This document shows, piece by piece, positions 16,758 to 24,721 of a DNA stretch of 38,065 nt. Origin of the DNA: Nitrospira sp. (GTDB lineage: Bacteria > Nitrospirota > Nitrospiria > Nitrospirales > Nitrospiraceae); contig JAKDNQ010000001.1 in assembly GCA_030456405.1 (NCBI GenBank), positions 1-38,065 of the forward strand. The letters are read 5' to 3'. Position 1 is the stretch's first letter; each line of letters begins with the position of its first letter. Position numbers and translations under genes: made by a program. The notes beneath the pieces were generated by a model, which was given only the letters and a program-made list of their open reading frames with translations, was not told the origin of the DNA and searched no databases.

Positions 16758-16798
16758 TATCCCGTATCCCGTATCCCGTATCCCATATCCCATATCCC
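16758..16798. repeat. 7-nt repeat block A
   Basis: About six tandem units of TATCCCG/TATCCCA on the plus strand. It lies just upstream of the ATG at 16745 and so inside the transcript leader of that gene. Same unit as the larger blocks further right. Confidence 0.85.
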
Positions 16799-16821
16799 TC
16801 ACTCCTCACTCCTTACCTCCG

Positions 16822-17532
16822 TTACTGAATCCAACCCTGCTGCTGGAATTTCGGCTTGAGCTTGGCGGCAATTTCCTCCGCCGTCTCTTTGGCCCGGCCT
16901 TCGATCTTGGCGCTGCCACTGTACTCCGCATAGGCTTTCATGCCACCGCTGACGATGAGCCCAGCCGGGTTGGCAGTGGCAGCGAGGCCGACGACCCCCA
17001 GCGCCCCGCCCGGCGTTTGACTTCCACCGGAGTCGAGGGTTCCTGATCCGAGTTTTCGCAGCCCCTCAGGAGTCACTTGGAGCCCTTCGACTGCCGTCGC
17101 CAAGTGGGAAGCCCCATAGCCGAATCCAATTGCGACGCGTTTTTTCGCATCGCCCTCATCGACCGAGAGGAGGTAGCCCCGGAGAACGAGATCATTGATA
17201 TCCAGCTTCGTGAAACTTGTGGCCCGTGACGCCGGCAGTCCCATATCGCGGATCAGCGCGACGAGCTGGAACGCGATTGAACTGCCCAATTGGCGGCCGG
17301 CTGCGACCTGTTCAGGGGTTTGAGCAGCAGGGTGTTCGAATTGAGGATCGGCGAGCGAGGAGTTGCGCGACACTTCAGTAGGGGTGGCGGCAAAGTCGTA
17401 CACCCAGATGTGAGCGGGACGCGGAAGCTTTCCTCCCATGTATTCTTGGCGGTCAACCACCTTGGTTGAGGCGCACCCGGCGGCAAAGACCACCGCCATG
17501 AGACATAAGACGATAGGTTCACAATGTTTCAT
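16822..17532 (-). CDS. DUF4410 lipoprotein (pair member 2)
   Basis: A 236-residue lipoprotein paralogous to 12624-13334: lipobox FAAGC with Cys20, RPAHIWVYDFAATPTEVSRN at the start of the mature domain, GGALGVVGLAATANPAGLIV in the middle, KIEGRAKETAEEIAAKLKPK near the end. Start 17532 follows a GGAGGT ribosome binding site and directly opens the signal peptide. Function unknown. The two genes are separated by the glycine-zipper, FGE and transporter genes, so the pair is not a simple tandem. Confidence 0.8.
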   Translation of the reverse strand: MKHCEPIVLCLMAVVFAAGCASTKVVDRQEYMGGKLPRPAHIWVYDFAATPTEVSRNSSLADPQFEHPAAQTPEQVAAGRQLGSSIAFQLVALIRDMGLPASRATSFTKLDINDLVLRGYLLSVDEGDAKKRVAIGFGYGASHLATAVEGLQVTPEGLRKLGSGTLDSGGSQTPGGALGVVGLAATANPAGLIVSGGMKAYAEYSGSAKIEGRAKETAEEIAAKLKPKFQQQGWIQ

Positions 17533-17576
17533 CACGAACCTCCATGGAAAGTAGGTGTGGTGCGCACCCTTCTGCA

Positions 17577-18881
17577 TTACGATGGGGTCTTCTCTCCTCC
17601 GGGGCCGAAGATGACCCCTTGCGATCCCCAATTCACGGTGAAGGCGAAGAAATGCATCATGGCGTCCTTAAATTGGCCGGTTACCTCCCCAGCCAGCGGC
17701 CCCCGATTTTGAGATATCGACAGATCTCCGAGGTACGATAGCTCATAACTGAAGCCCAGTTTAATTGTGGGCTTCATTAACCAATTCACACCGCCTCCAA
17801 ACTTATAGGTCGAACCGACCGGCAGGCTCAATGTTCGATCCTGGTCTTTGACCATCGAGGAGTCATAGGCGAATCCTCCGTTCAGCAACCATTCGGGATT
17901 CAGTCGGTATTGGCCTCCCACCGCCACGTGGTAGGTATCCTGGTAGTTGATGGCAGTCGTCCCAGAGACTGTCGTCTGGCTGACCAGGGATACATCGACC
18001 TTGCCGAACTGGCTCCAATTGTCCCATCCGAAGTTTCCCATAAGGGCAAGGCGGTCCGTCAACTCATGGTAGGCGCTCACGATGACGCGCTGCGGCACGG
18101 TGATACCCAAGTCCAGCCTTGCATTACGAAGCCCTCCAAAGATGGCTTCGTTACCAGGCCCGAGACCAGAGAGGCTTGGATCGTCTGAGAAATTCAGTTT
18201 GATGGGCGAATAGTAGGTGACCCCGAACCGGGTGCGTTGATTTGGTTCCAGAAGGACACCGAATTGACCACCGACTCCCGCGGTCGTGTCCTTCGTTTGC
18301 AATTGACCGTCGCCCACGGGCGCCAGGTTGTTCACGGCCGAGGTGTATTTGAAGTATCCAACCATGACGTTGGGACCGCCACCAATGGAGAGCATGTCAT
18401 TGACTCTATAGCTCGCCACGGGGGCAAACGTCACACCAACCAGAGCCGTATCCTTGAGATAATAACGGCCGGCCCAGTCGCCGTCGTACTTCAATCCGAG
18501 ACCGAAGTTTGAGAAGACGCCGAGCCCGACTTTGAAATCCTTGTTCAAGCTATGCACGTAGAACCCGCTTGCTCCCGGAGCCACGCCGACCGGATTGCCG
18601 CCGCCACCGCCGCCGAACGTGGCGACGTCAGGGCTGAAACTGCCCTGGAAGTACAGCGCCTGCAAGCCGCCTTGGAATTGATTGCCTTGGAGGCGACTCA
18701 TCCCGGCCGGATTCTTGAAGAGGGTGGAGGCATCCTGCGCGCGGGCTGCCCAGCCCGCTCCCGCGAGGGCCACGTCTTCCGTTCCGAATTCCGACAGGAA
18801 CAGACCACCGGCTTCGGACGCCTCCGTTAACGCCAAGATCACGGCGACCGCCGCCATTGCCAGACTCAACTTCCGTAACAT
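17577..18881 (-). CDS. OmpP1/FadL-family outer-membrane channel
   Basis: A 434-residue beta-barrel of the FadL family, which moves hydrophobic compounds across the outer membrane. The signal peptide is followed by AGGLFLSEFGTEDVALAGAG and ARAQDASTLFKNPAGMSRL, the conserved N-terminal hatch motif with NPAGM. Later segments are typical barrel strands, for example GLGVFSNFGLGLKYDGDWAG and RTRFGVTYYSPIKLNFSDDP. The start at 18881 has a GGGAGGTGG ribosome binding site. An in-frame upstream extension to 19019 is encoded by a low-complexity T/G-rich repeat and is not real protein. The substrate is unknown; aromatic or aliphatic hydrophobic compounds are the usual cargo. Confidence 0.87.
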   Translation of the reverse strand: MLRKLSLAMAAVAVILALTEASEAGGLFLSEFGTEDVALAGAGWAARAQDASTLFKNPAGMSRLQGNQFQGGLQALYFQGSFSPDVATFGGGGGGNPVGVAPGASGFYVHSLNKDFKVGLGVFSNFGLGLKYDGDWAGRYYLKDTALVGVTFAPVASYRVNDMLSIGGGPNVMVGYFKYTSAVNNLAPVGDGQLQTKDTTAGVGGQFGVLLEPNQRTRFGVTYYSPIKLNFSDDPSLSGLGPGNEAIFGGLRNARLDLGITVPQRVIVSAYHELTDRLALMGNFGWDNWSQFGKVDVSLVSQTTVSGTTAINYQDTYHVAVGGQYRLNPEWLLNGGFAYDSSMVKDQDRTLSLPVGSTYKFGGGVNWLMKPTIKLGFSYELSYLGDLSISQNRGPLAGEVTGQFKDAMMHFFAFTVNWGSQGVIFGPGGEKTPS

Positions 18882-18911
18882 ACCCACCTCCCTTATTTGT
18901 ATAGATCGACA

Positions 18912-19010
18912 GCCTGTCTTGTCGGTCTCGTTCATTTTGTTCATTTGGTTTGTCTTGTTTATTTGGTTGAACCAGATAGACGAGATAGACCAGATGAACC
19001 AGACAGACAA
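18912..19010. repeat. T/G-rich then A/C-rich hairpin repeat (block P1)
   Basis: A plus-strand arm of T-rich words (TTCATTTGGTTTGTCTTG and similar) runs into its rough complement (AACCAGATAGACGAGATAG). The turn is at TGGTTGAACCA (about 18964-18974). The same architecture occurs at 24290-24455 and 36985-37034. The words recur about every five bases, but imperfectly. It lies between the FadL-like and DUF4136 genes. Confidence 0.75.
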
Positions 19011-19020
19011 TCCCATCACT

Positions 19021-19605
19021 TTATTTAGCCGGAGGATAATCTTTGAAGGCCTCGGCGACTCCCTTGTCGGCCATCTGAAAATTCTTCTCCAAGTCGTCGC
19101 CCAATACCGCCTTGATCACGGATCGCCATACCAACTCTTTTTTCGACGCGTCGGCCAGATCGACGATTAAGGTGCCTTCATGATCCTCATGAGTAATCAC
19201 GCGAGTCGTCTTGATCGGTGTCCATGTGCCCTCGTGATACTCATAGGCTTGCACCTGGCGACCAAAGAATCCCGGCATCCTGCTGGTAGTCTCGACACTT
19301 CTCTCGTCCAACACACCAAAGAAAATGTGCACCAGTAGGTCGGGACTGTCCTCCAACCTGACTTCCGTAAACCCCTTGGCAGCAAGCTGCTTGTCGACCA
19401 TCTCTTTGACCCGCCCTCTCAAGGGCGAACGATCCGACGGACCGACCTCATATCCTCTGTCCGTCATCCCCAAGTAGGCAAACGTGCGGAACGCAGAGAA
19501 CTCAACGGACCGATCGAAGTCTGTGATCACCTGTGGCCCCGCTGCACAGCCTCCGGCAGCGAGCAGCACCAGCGCCAGCCACACGATCAGGAATCTGATA
19601 CTCAT
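19021..19605 (-). CDS. DUF4136 lipoprotein
   Basis: A 194-residue lipoprotein: lipobox LAAGGC with Cys20, then VITDFDRSVEFSAFRTFAYL, the diagnostic DUF4136 opening (D....FS.ykTfaw). The central VRLEDSPDLLVHIFFGVLDE, the segment EGTLIVDLADASKKELVWRS and the C-terminal EKNFQMADKGVAEAFKDYPP are also standard. Family function is unknown; members are envelope proteins found in many Gram-negative bacteria. Confidence 0.85.
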   Translation of the reverse strand: MSIRFLIVWLALVLLAAGGCAAGPQVITDFDRSVEFSAFRTFAYLGMTDRGYEVGPSDRSPLRGRVKEMVDKQLAAKGFTEVRLEDSPDLLVHIFFGVLDERSVETTSRMPGFFGRQVQAYEYHEGTWTPIKTTRVITHEDHEGTLIVDLADASKKELVWRSVIKAVLGDDLEKNFQMADKGVAEAFKDYPPAK

Positions 19606-19674
19606 CTTTCAGCCTTGCTTGTTTGCGGTCTCATCTCATGTGCCTGGCGCTGTGCGGCCTCAGGCTCGGCTCAA

Positions 19675-20154
19675 TCAGTTTACGAGTGGAATCTGCGCGG
19701 CCAGTTCGAACTTCACCAGAGCTCGAATCTTGTTTTCGATCTGGAGATAGCGGGCGATTTTCGTGGCAGGCAGGACCTTGTCCAATTTCGCGGCAGAGGA
19801 TTGCCGCAGCTTCACTTCCGATTCTTCGACTGCCAACGCTTCGGTCAGGATGTGCTTGGCCTGGTCGTCGGAGATCTCGCCCTTGCCCGCGTTGTACGCA
19901 TCGGCATACGCTGTAATCGTCTTACCCAGCCGGTGATTGATCTGCTCCAATTCCTTCTGATACCCATCGTACAGCGGCCAGAAACTCTTGGCCTCCGCGT
20001 CGGTGAGACGCATATTGGTCGCGACAAGGAGTTTCTTGTCCGCCTTCACTTTTTCTTTCAAAATCTCCATGTTCATCGGTGTCGCTTCCTGAGCCTGAGC
20101 CTGTCCCATGCACATGAACGACAGCAACAACACCCCTATTTGCAGCACCATCAT
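19675..20154 (-). CDS. Helical periplasmic protein (pair member 2)
   Basis: A 159-residue paralogue of 9355-9873: signal peptide (MMVLQIGVLLLSFMCMGQAQ, then AQE), ADKKLLVATNMRLTDAEAKS, FWPLYDGYQKELEQINHRLG and KIARYLQIENKIRALVKFEL. Strong ribosome binding site (AAGGAG) before ATG 20154. All helix, no catalytic motif. The family was not identified. Its conservation in two unlinked spots of one gene run suggests an accessory role in the envelope rather than a substrate-specific enzyme. Confidence 0.7.
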   Translation of the reverse strand: MMVLQIGVLLLSFMCMGQAQAQEATPMNMEILKEKVKADKKLLVATNMRLTDAEAKSFWPLYDGYQKELEQINHRLGKTITAYADAYNAGKGEISDDQAKHILTEALAVEESEVKLRQSSAAKLDKVLPATKIARYLQIENKIRALVKFELAAQIPLVN

Positions 20155-20175
20155 GACGAAATCTCCTTATCTAGG

Positions 20176-20550
20176 TTAATGCACGACGGCTCGACATCCG
20201 CCCGTACCGGCGCCCCCATCGGCGCCAATAATTACGGATGAATCCTGGTAATCTTCGACCCTTGCAATCCCAGCCGGCGTTTTTCCCTCTTTCTGCAGCG
20301 CGCCTTTCCCATACTGCGCTCCAAACATAAACCCGCCCTTCACGATATACGGAAACACGAGGGTACCTCTGGCTTCTTTCCGAAAGATCTCCGCCTCCGG
20401 CGTGTCTTCGAGTAATTTCTTGAGCGCCGTATCCACCTCGCGGTCGATTTGCGCAGCCTCGGCCGATTCCCCTGCAACCGCTGTCGAGACCTGCATCGAA
20501 AGCCCCAGGATCATGGACAGCACGACGGCAATCACCACCTCATACCTCAT
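20176..20550 (-). CDS. Truncated SYLF/Ysc84-type lipid-binding protein
   Basis: A 124-residue protein: signal sequence (VVIAVVLSMILGLSMQVSTA), then ALKKLLEDTPEAEIFRKEAR and GTLVFPYIVKGGFMFGAQYG, the start of the SYLF (Ysc84) domain, which binds phosphoinositides in eukaryotic relatives. After KGALQKEGKT the usual second half (GYYN..., SYGLQ.GAQ.FGY) is missing and replaced by PAGIARVEDYQDSSVIIGAD and a stop. It is roughly 50 residues shorter than usual family members. It is probably a cut-down or frameshifted form. The start at 20550 begins the signal peptide; upstream in-frame ATGs only add repeat-derived residues. Confidence 0.65.
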   Translation of the reverse strand: MRYEVVIAVVLSMILGLSMQVSTAVAGESAEAAQIDREVDTALKKLLEDTPEAEIFRKEARGTLVFPYIVKGGFMFGAQYGKGALQKEGKTPAGIARVEDYQDSSVIIGADGGAGTGGCRAVVH

Positions 20551-20720
20551 TAATAAATTTCTTCCACGGACAAGGAGCGGAATCATACAGACTTTCAAGG
20601 AACTGTTCCAGACCATATTACTCATTGCTGTTACTGGTAGTGTGGTGCGCCTAACACTTCTTGACATATTCCGTTCACCCTGAGCCGCCGATGCTGACTC
20701 AAGCGAGGCGAGCGCGACTC

Positions 20721-20757
<37 letters not shown>

Positions 20758-20777
20758 TTCTTTCGTCCCTCTCTCTA

Positions 20778-22265
20778 TCATCGCGGTTCCCGCGACTCAT
20801 ATCGTTCCTCGACCGCGACCTTGAGCACCTGCCCTTCCCGCAACGGTGTGGCCGCCGCAAGCCCATTGACGACAGCGACTTCATTTGCCTTCCAAGCCGA
20901 ATGGGCGCGAGCAGCCAGGGCCTCGAAAGTCTCGCCCTTCAGGGCTGTCATTAATCTGATTCGGGTCTCCGTAATGCGGGCCCGTTCGTGACCTGAGAGC
21001 GGATGAAAACTTTTGACTACCGCTTCGAACTCCGGCTGAAACGCCTTGAATCGCTCGCTGGACGAGACAACCACAAATTGAAAGATCAACCCGTCATGAG
21101 CAATCCAGGTCACCTCGGCATGGGCCCGGCCATCGGTAGGAACTACCGCTCGCGCAGCCGGAAGACCATTGATGGTGATCGATTTGGCTTGTGCTGCTAC
21201 ATCGGTGTGATTGACCTTGTCCAATGCCCGCGCCCCTTCGAGCGGATCATCCCCTTTCGCGACAGCCTTGAGCACGACCGCTGCATCTTTGTCCGGGGCA
21301 ATAGCTACGATTTGATCCGGCGCATTCTCGTGCAGCCATTTCTCTGGAAACTTCACGAAGAATCCCAAGTCCGGATGCAAAAATTCCGTCTCCTGAAAGA
21401 CGCCGTTCGCCGCCCGTGGGCCGACGACGATCCCGTTGAGCCGGGCCAGATAGGCTTCGTTGGTTGGACTGATGGGGTCACGCATGGCGCGGGTCAACGA
21501 TTTCGCATGGCGTTCGGTATCGGCGACCCGGTCCGCAGTCACAGGGTGCGAGTCGAAAAAACTCGGTTTCCGCGGTTCTTTTCCGTGCAGCGTGACTTCC
21601 CGCTCCAGGTTGGCGAGAAAGGTGGACAACTCGATGGGGTTCCAGCCTGCCTTTGCGGCGATTTCCTGGCCCACTTCATCGGCTTCTGTCTCCTGGGAAC
21701 GGCTGTAAGGGGAGAAGATCGCGCTCTGGGCGAGGTTCCCGATGCCGCCGATCAGGTCCCCGACTGTTGAACTGATCAGTCCGGTGATGCCGGAAGCAAG
21801 ACCGAATACCACCGCAAACGGAGCCTGTTTCGAGATCCGCTGCACGGCATGTTTCCCCGCGACATGACCGATCTCGTGCCCAACCACACCGGCCAACTCC
21901 CCTTCGGTATTCGTCAGGGCCAGGAGTCCGCGCGACACGTAGATATAGCCTCCCGGCAGCGCGAAGGCGTTCGGCTCCGCCATATCGACGATATGAAATT
22001 GGAACGTCACATTCTTGCGCGGAGAATGCTCAGCTAGTCGTTGGCCCAGCTGGTTGAGAAACGGGTCGAAGCTCGAATCGTCAGCAAAACCCATCCCCGC
22101 TTCGACCTTCTTGGCTTCTTCAGCGCCAAGTTCTTGCTCCTGTTTGGCGGAAATCAGCGTGAGTTCAGGCCGTCCACTGACGGGGTTCACCGCACAGCCG
22201 ACGGTTACACTCACCAGCAGGAGCCAGACCGCCGCGCCAATCCTTCGTGTCCTTGCCCTATCCAT
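20778..22265 (-). CDS. M48-family metalloprotease lipoprotein with C-terminal LysM-like part
   Basis: A 495-residue zinc protease related to envelope quality-control enzymes such as BepA and LoiP. Lipobox TVGC with Cys24, followed by AVNPVSGRPELTLISAKQEQ, the usual start of this group. Catalytic motif GVVGHEIGHVAGKHA with zinc ligands His130 and His134 and catalytic Glu131; the third ligand is in SQETEADEVG. After the protease domain (to about residue 300) comes an FLHPDLGFFVKFPEKW segment. The C-terminal 50 residues (GETFEALAARA, then NGLAAATPLREGQVLKVAV) resemble a LysM-type peptidoglycan-binding unit. ATG 22265 with AAGGAC upstream is chosen over upstream starts, which lack a signal peptide. 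The preceding lipoprotein gene ends 29 bases upstream. Confidence 0.9.
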   Translation of the reverse strand: MDRARTRRIGAAVWLLLVSVTVGCAVNPVSGRPELTLISAKQEQELGAEEAKKVEAGMGFADDSSFDPFLNQLGQRLAEHSPRKNVTFQFHIVDMAEPNAFALPGGYIYVSRGLLALTNTEGELAGVVGHEIGHVAGKHAVQRISKQAPFAVVFGLASGITGLISSTVGDLIGGIGNLAQSAIFSPYSRSQETEADEVGQEIAAKAGWNPIELSTFLANLEREVTLHGKEPRKPSFFDSHPVTADRVADTERHAKSLTRAMRDPISPTNEAYLARLNGIVVGPRAANGVFQETEFLHPDLGFFVKFPEKWLHENAPDQIVAIAPDKDAAVVLKAVAKGDDPLEGARALDKVNHTDVAAQAKSITINGLPAARAVVPTDGRAHAEVTWIAHDGLIFQFVVVSSSERFKAFQPEFEAVVKSFHPLSGHERARITETRIRLMTALKGETFEALAARAHSAWKANEVAVVNGLAAATPLREGQVLKVAVEERYESREPR

Positions 22266-22294
22266 TGTCCTTTTTTCTTGGCGGTACGTGATGC

Positions 22295-23407
22295 TTAGTT
22301 CGCCCTGATCGTCAGGATCGGCTGCTGGATTTTCTGACCCGTTTCGCTCAACGTGAAGAGCACCGTCATAAAGGTAAAGATCCGCTTGGTCAGAAAGTCC
22401 CGGTCGTCGATCCAATACCAGTGGCCGCGATACTTGACTTGCGCAAAGGAGTCCGCGGGCCGTTCAGCGCCGCTTCGGATGGCGGCGACCTGAGAAGGTG
22501 CGGCGCTATCCGGTGTCGCGACAGCCGATCCATACGTCCGGCGCTCCGCGATGTGTTCCGGAGGCACGGACACCAGCGAGGCGAGTTCAATCAAGACCTG
22601 ATATCCGGAGCGGGTATGGAGGGCGATCTCCTGACCTCCTTGGGAGTCAGCCCCGTATGTGATGCGGATGTCCGTTGCGTCAGGATTCAACCGCAACAGC
22701 CGCTTGACCTCCGCAACGTCTTTCGCGATCTCCGGCGTCATACGGCGGGTCTGAAACAAGAGAATATTCGCATCCTCTTTCTCTTTCTCGCGTTGCATCT
22801 TGACTCCTACACCGCCTGAGGCTTGAATCCGTTTCAACAATCGGATGACTTCGAGGAACTCCGGATCGGCCGGATGGCCGCTCGGCCCGCCTCGGTAGTT
22901 TCGGAGACCGTTGATGGCCTGGGTGCTCACTTGTAACAAAAGATCCACGGGCCATCCCGCGTCGACAAGAAACATGACTGCGCCGGGTGGAAACGGCGTC
23001 ATCATCGTCTTGACGAAATCCGCGCCCGTCAGAGGCGCATAGGTAATCGTCGGCCGGTCGAGGTAGCGCCCACCGGCGCCGATACTCGCAAACGTTCCGA
23101 GGGCTCCGCCCGCGTTGCGCCAATCTTTGTCGCCGAGGGTGCCGCCAGCCGAGACGGTGCCCTCGAGTTCATAGCCGCTGATGACCTGGCCCACTTCCAT
23201 GAATACCGGGACATCCGCATAGCGGAGTTTGACGATGTTCAAGAGGGTCTGTTCCTTCCAGGATTCGCTGATCGCGGTGATGTAATCGAACCGATCTCGA
23301 TTGACGGTGGTCGGGCCGATGCTTCCGCAGGCGCTGATGATCGATGCGGACAGGAACATCGTCACGACCCAGAGCGATCGACCCGTCAGTCTTGTCCATC
23401 CTGCCAT
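22295..23407 (-). CDS. Conserved lipoprotein of unknown function
   Basis: A 370-residue lipoprotein (signal with lipobox IISAC, Cys27). The mature part starts GSIGPTTVNRDRFDYITAIS and contains SWKEQTLLNIVKLRYADVPV and FMEVGQVISGYELEG. A C-terminal RGHWYWIDDRDFLTKRIFTF and a hydrophobic end (MTVLFTLSETGQKIQQPILT) follow. No known domain was recognised. ATG 23407 follows a strong GGGAGGGTG ribosome binding site. It is likely co-transcribed with the M48 protease gene downstream. Confidence 0.7.
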   Translation of the reverse strand: MAGWTRLTGRSLWVVTMFLSASIISACGSIGPTTVNRDRFDYITAISESWKEQTLLNIVKLRYADVPVFMEVGQVISGYELEGTVSAGGTLGDKDWRNAGGALGTFASIGAGGRYLDRPTITYAPLTGADFVKTMMTPFPPGAVMFLVDAGWPVDLLLQVSTQAINGLRNYRGGPSGHPADPEFLEVIRLLKRIQASGGVGVKMQREKEKEDANILLFQTRRMTPEIAKDVAEVKRLLRLNPDATDIRITYGADSQGGQEIALHTRSGYQVLIELASLVSVPPEHIAERRTYGSAVATPDSAAPSQVAAIRSGAERPADSFAQVKYRGHWYWIDDRDFLTKRIFTFMTVLFTLSETGQKIQQPILTIRAN

Positions 23408-23464
23408 CAGCCACCCTCCCTGTTCGACCACACATGCTGTTTCATTAATCGCTTCACGCTGATG

Positions 23465-24166
23465 CTATTGTGTCTTGCTCATGTAGAGACTCATCAGGCG
23501 CGCGATCATCACGGCGAGGTAGAACTGCCCTGAAATAGCCTCCACAATTGCGAGTCCTCGCACGACATCGTTTCCTGGCACGAAGTCGCCGTAGCCGACA
23601 GTAGCGAGCGTGATGAAGCTGAAGTAGATGCCGTTTGCCAGCGAAAACTGGTGGGATGCGCCCTCACCGTTGACGATGATCGAGTTCGGCCACACCTGCA
23701 TCGCACTAAAGTAGAGCACTCCCAGGAACACCCCCACCAAGAGATATGCGCTGAGGGCGGCATAGAGATGCTCCGAAGTGATGGCGGTCGAGCGGAAGGC
23801 AAAACGCAGCCCGCCGAACACTGCGTACAGTCCGACCAGCGTCAAGAGCACAAGGCTTGCAGCGGAGAGGGCTACGTGGCCGACCTGCAAGGACACAATT
23901 CTCAGTATGATCGCGGCCAGCAGAATCGCCGGCAGAATCCAGCGTCCTTTTCGACTACCGGCCGGAAGAGCGGCGGCGAGCAAATTCAGGACCAAGAACA
24001 CTTGCACAAGATTTCCGGTGAATCCGAGCGCTTTCAGGATCGGGCCCCCGACCAGAGTCAGGAGCAGCGAGTAGAACAGGACAGCGTAGCGGTGCTGAAG
24101 GTAGACTCGCCACCGATCTGAGAGTCCACCTTGATGCACCGAGCCAATTGGGGCCTGTTGCGTCAT
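23465..24166 (-). CDS. Potassium-channel family protein
   Basis: A 233-residue inner-membrane protein. Four to five hydrophobic helices (from about 28-60 and 75-120) precede a pore module: helix YLLVGVFLGVLYFSAM (141-156), pore loop ANGIYFSFITLATVGYGDF with selectivity filter TVGYGD (189-194), and helix GLAIVEAISGQFYLAVMIAR. No C-terminal RCK domain follows, so it is a short channel of the Kch/ion_trans_2 type. Start ATG 24166 with AGGTGGG. It is probably a potassium channel; gating is unknown. Confidence 0.88.
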   Translation of the reverse strand: MTQQAPIGSVHQGGLSDRWRVYLQHRYAVLFYSLLLTLVGGPILKALGFTGNLVQVFLVLNLLAAALPAGSRKGRWILPAILLAAIILRIVSLQVGHVALSAASLVLLTLVGLYAVFGGLRFAFRSTAITSEHLYAALSAYLLVGVFLGVLYFSAMQVWPNSIIVNGEGASHQFSLANGIYFSFITLATVGYGDFVPGNDVVRGLAIVEAISGQFYLAVMIARLMSLYMSKTQ

Positions 24167-24187
24167 CCCACCTGTGACCCCGGTTAT

Positions 24188-24281
24188 TCTCCTTCGCCGA
24201 ATACCCCGTAGCTTCCGGCCTTCGTAGCCGAAGCGGCTACCTCGGCGGAGTAGGCTGCTACGGGAATGCAGGCGAGGAGAA
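24188..24281. repeat. Long imperfect hairpin element
   Basis: Outer arms TCTCCTTCGCC (24189-24199) and GGCGAGGAGA (24271-24280), inner arms CCCCGTAGC and GCTACGGG, and a small internal stem GTAGCC/GGCTAC. The whole can fold into one stem. It lies upstream of the channel gene. It could be a REP-like element or a terminator; its origin is not known. Confidence 0.6.
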
Positions 24282-24289
24282 TCCTCCGT

Positions 24290-24455
24290 TCTGGTTGATC
24301 TGGTTTGTTTTATTTATCCGGTCTATCTCGTTCATTTGGTTTGTTTGGTTTGTCTTGTTTATTTGGTTGGTCCAGACTAACCGGATACATCGGATGAACC
24401 AGTTCAACCAAACAAACGGAATAAACGAAATAAGCCAAACAACAGTCTGGAGGCC
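24290..24455. repeat. T/G-rich then A/C-rich hairpin repeat (block P2)
   Basis: The longest member of the P family. The plus-strand left arm is T/G-rich (TCATTTGGTTTGTTTGG and similar) and the right arm A/C-rich (GAACCAGTTCAACCAAAC and similar), with the turn near GGTTGGTCCAG (about 24366-24375). It occupies the gap between the permease and channel genes; no gene is supported in 24167-24721. Confidence 0.75.
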
Positions 24456-24483
24456 TTATACCACATGTGCGGATAAAACGAAC

Positions 24484-24612
24484 TAGCAGGCCGTTGATAA
24501 AGTCCGCCAGCGGCGTTCTCGCGTCGCTTAGAGGCTCAGCGTACGGCGCAGAGTACGCGTCGCCTCTTCGCTCGCTGCGGCCTTGCTGGACGGCCTTTCT
24601 GAGCAGCCTGCA
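24484..24612. repeat. Imperfect palindromic element, MITE/REP-like
   Basis: Starts CTAGCAGGCCGTTGATAAAG and ends CGGCCTTTCTGAGCAGCCTG. The ends are imperfect inverted repeats: left GCAGGCCG...GTCCGCCAGC, right GCTGGACGGCC...GCAGCCTGC. The interior is GC-rich (GTTCTCGCGTCGCTTAGAGG). The left edge is also found at 1608-1636. It contains no protein-coding capacity, which fits a non-autonomous mobile element. Confidence 0.6.
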
Positions 24613-24721
24613 GGCCATTCAGCTTCCGTCAGTGATCTCAGACGTGGTGTCATTTCCGGTGTCGGTATCGAGTTTGTCAACACACTGCTAGCCGGTCGTC
24701 AGCACGAATTCTTTCCGATGA

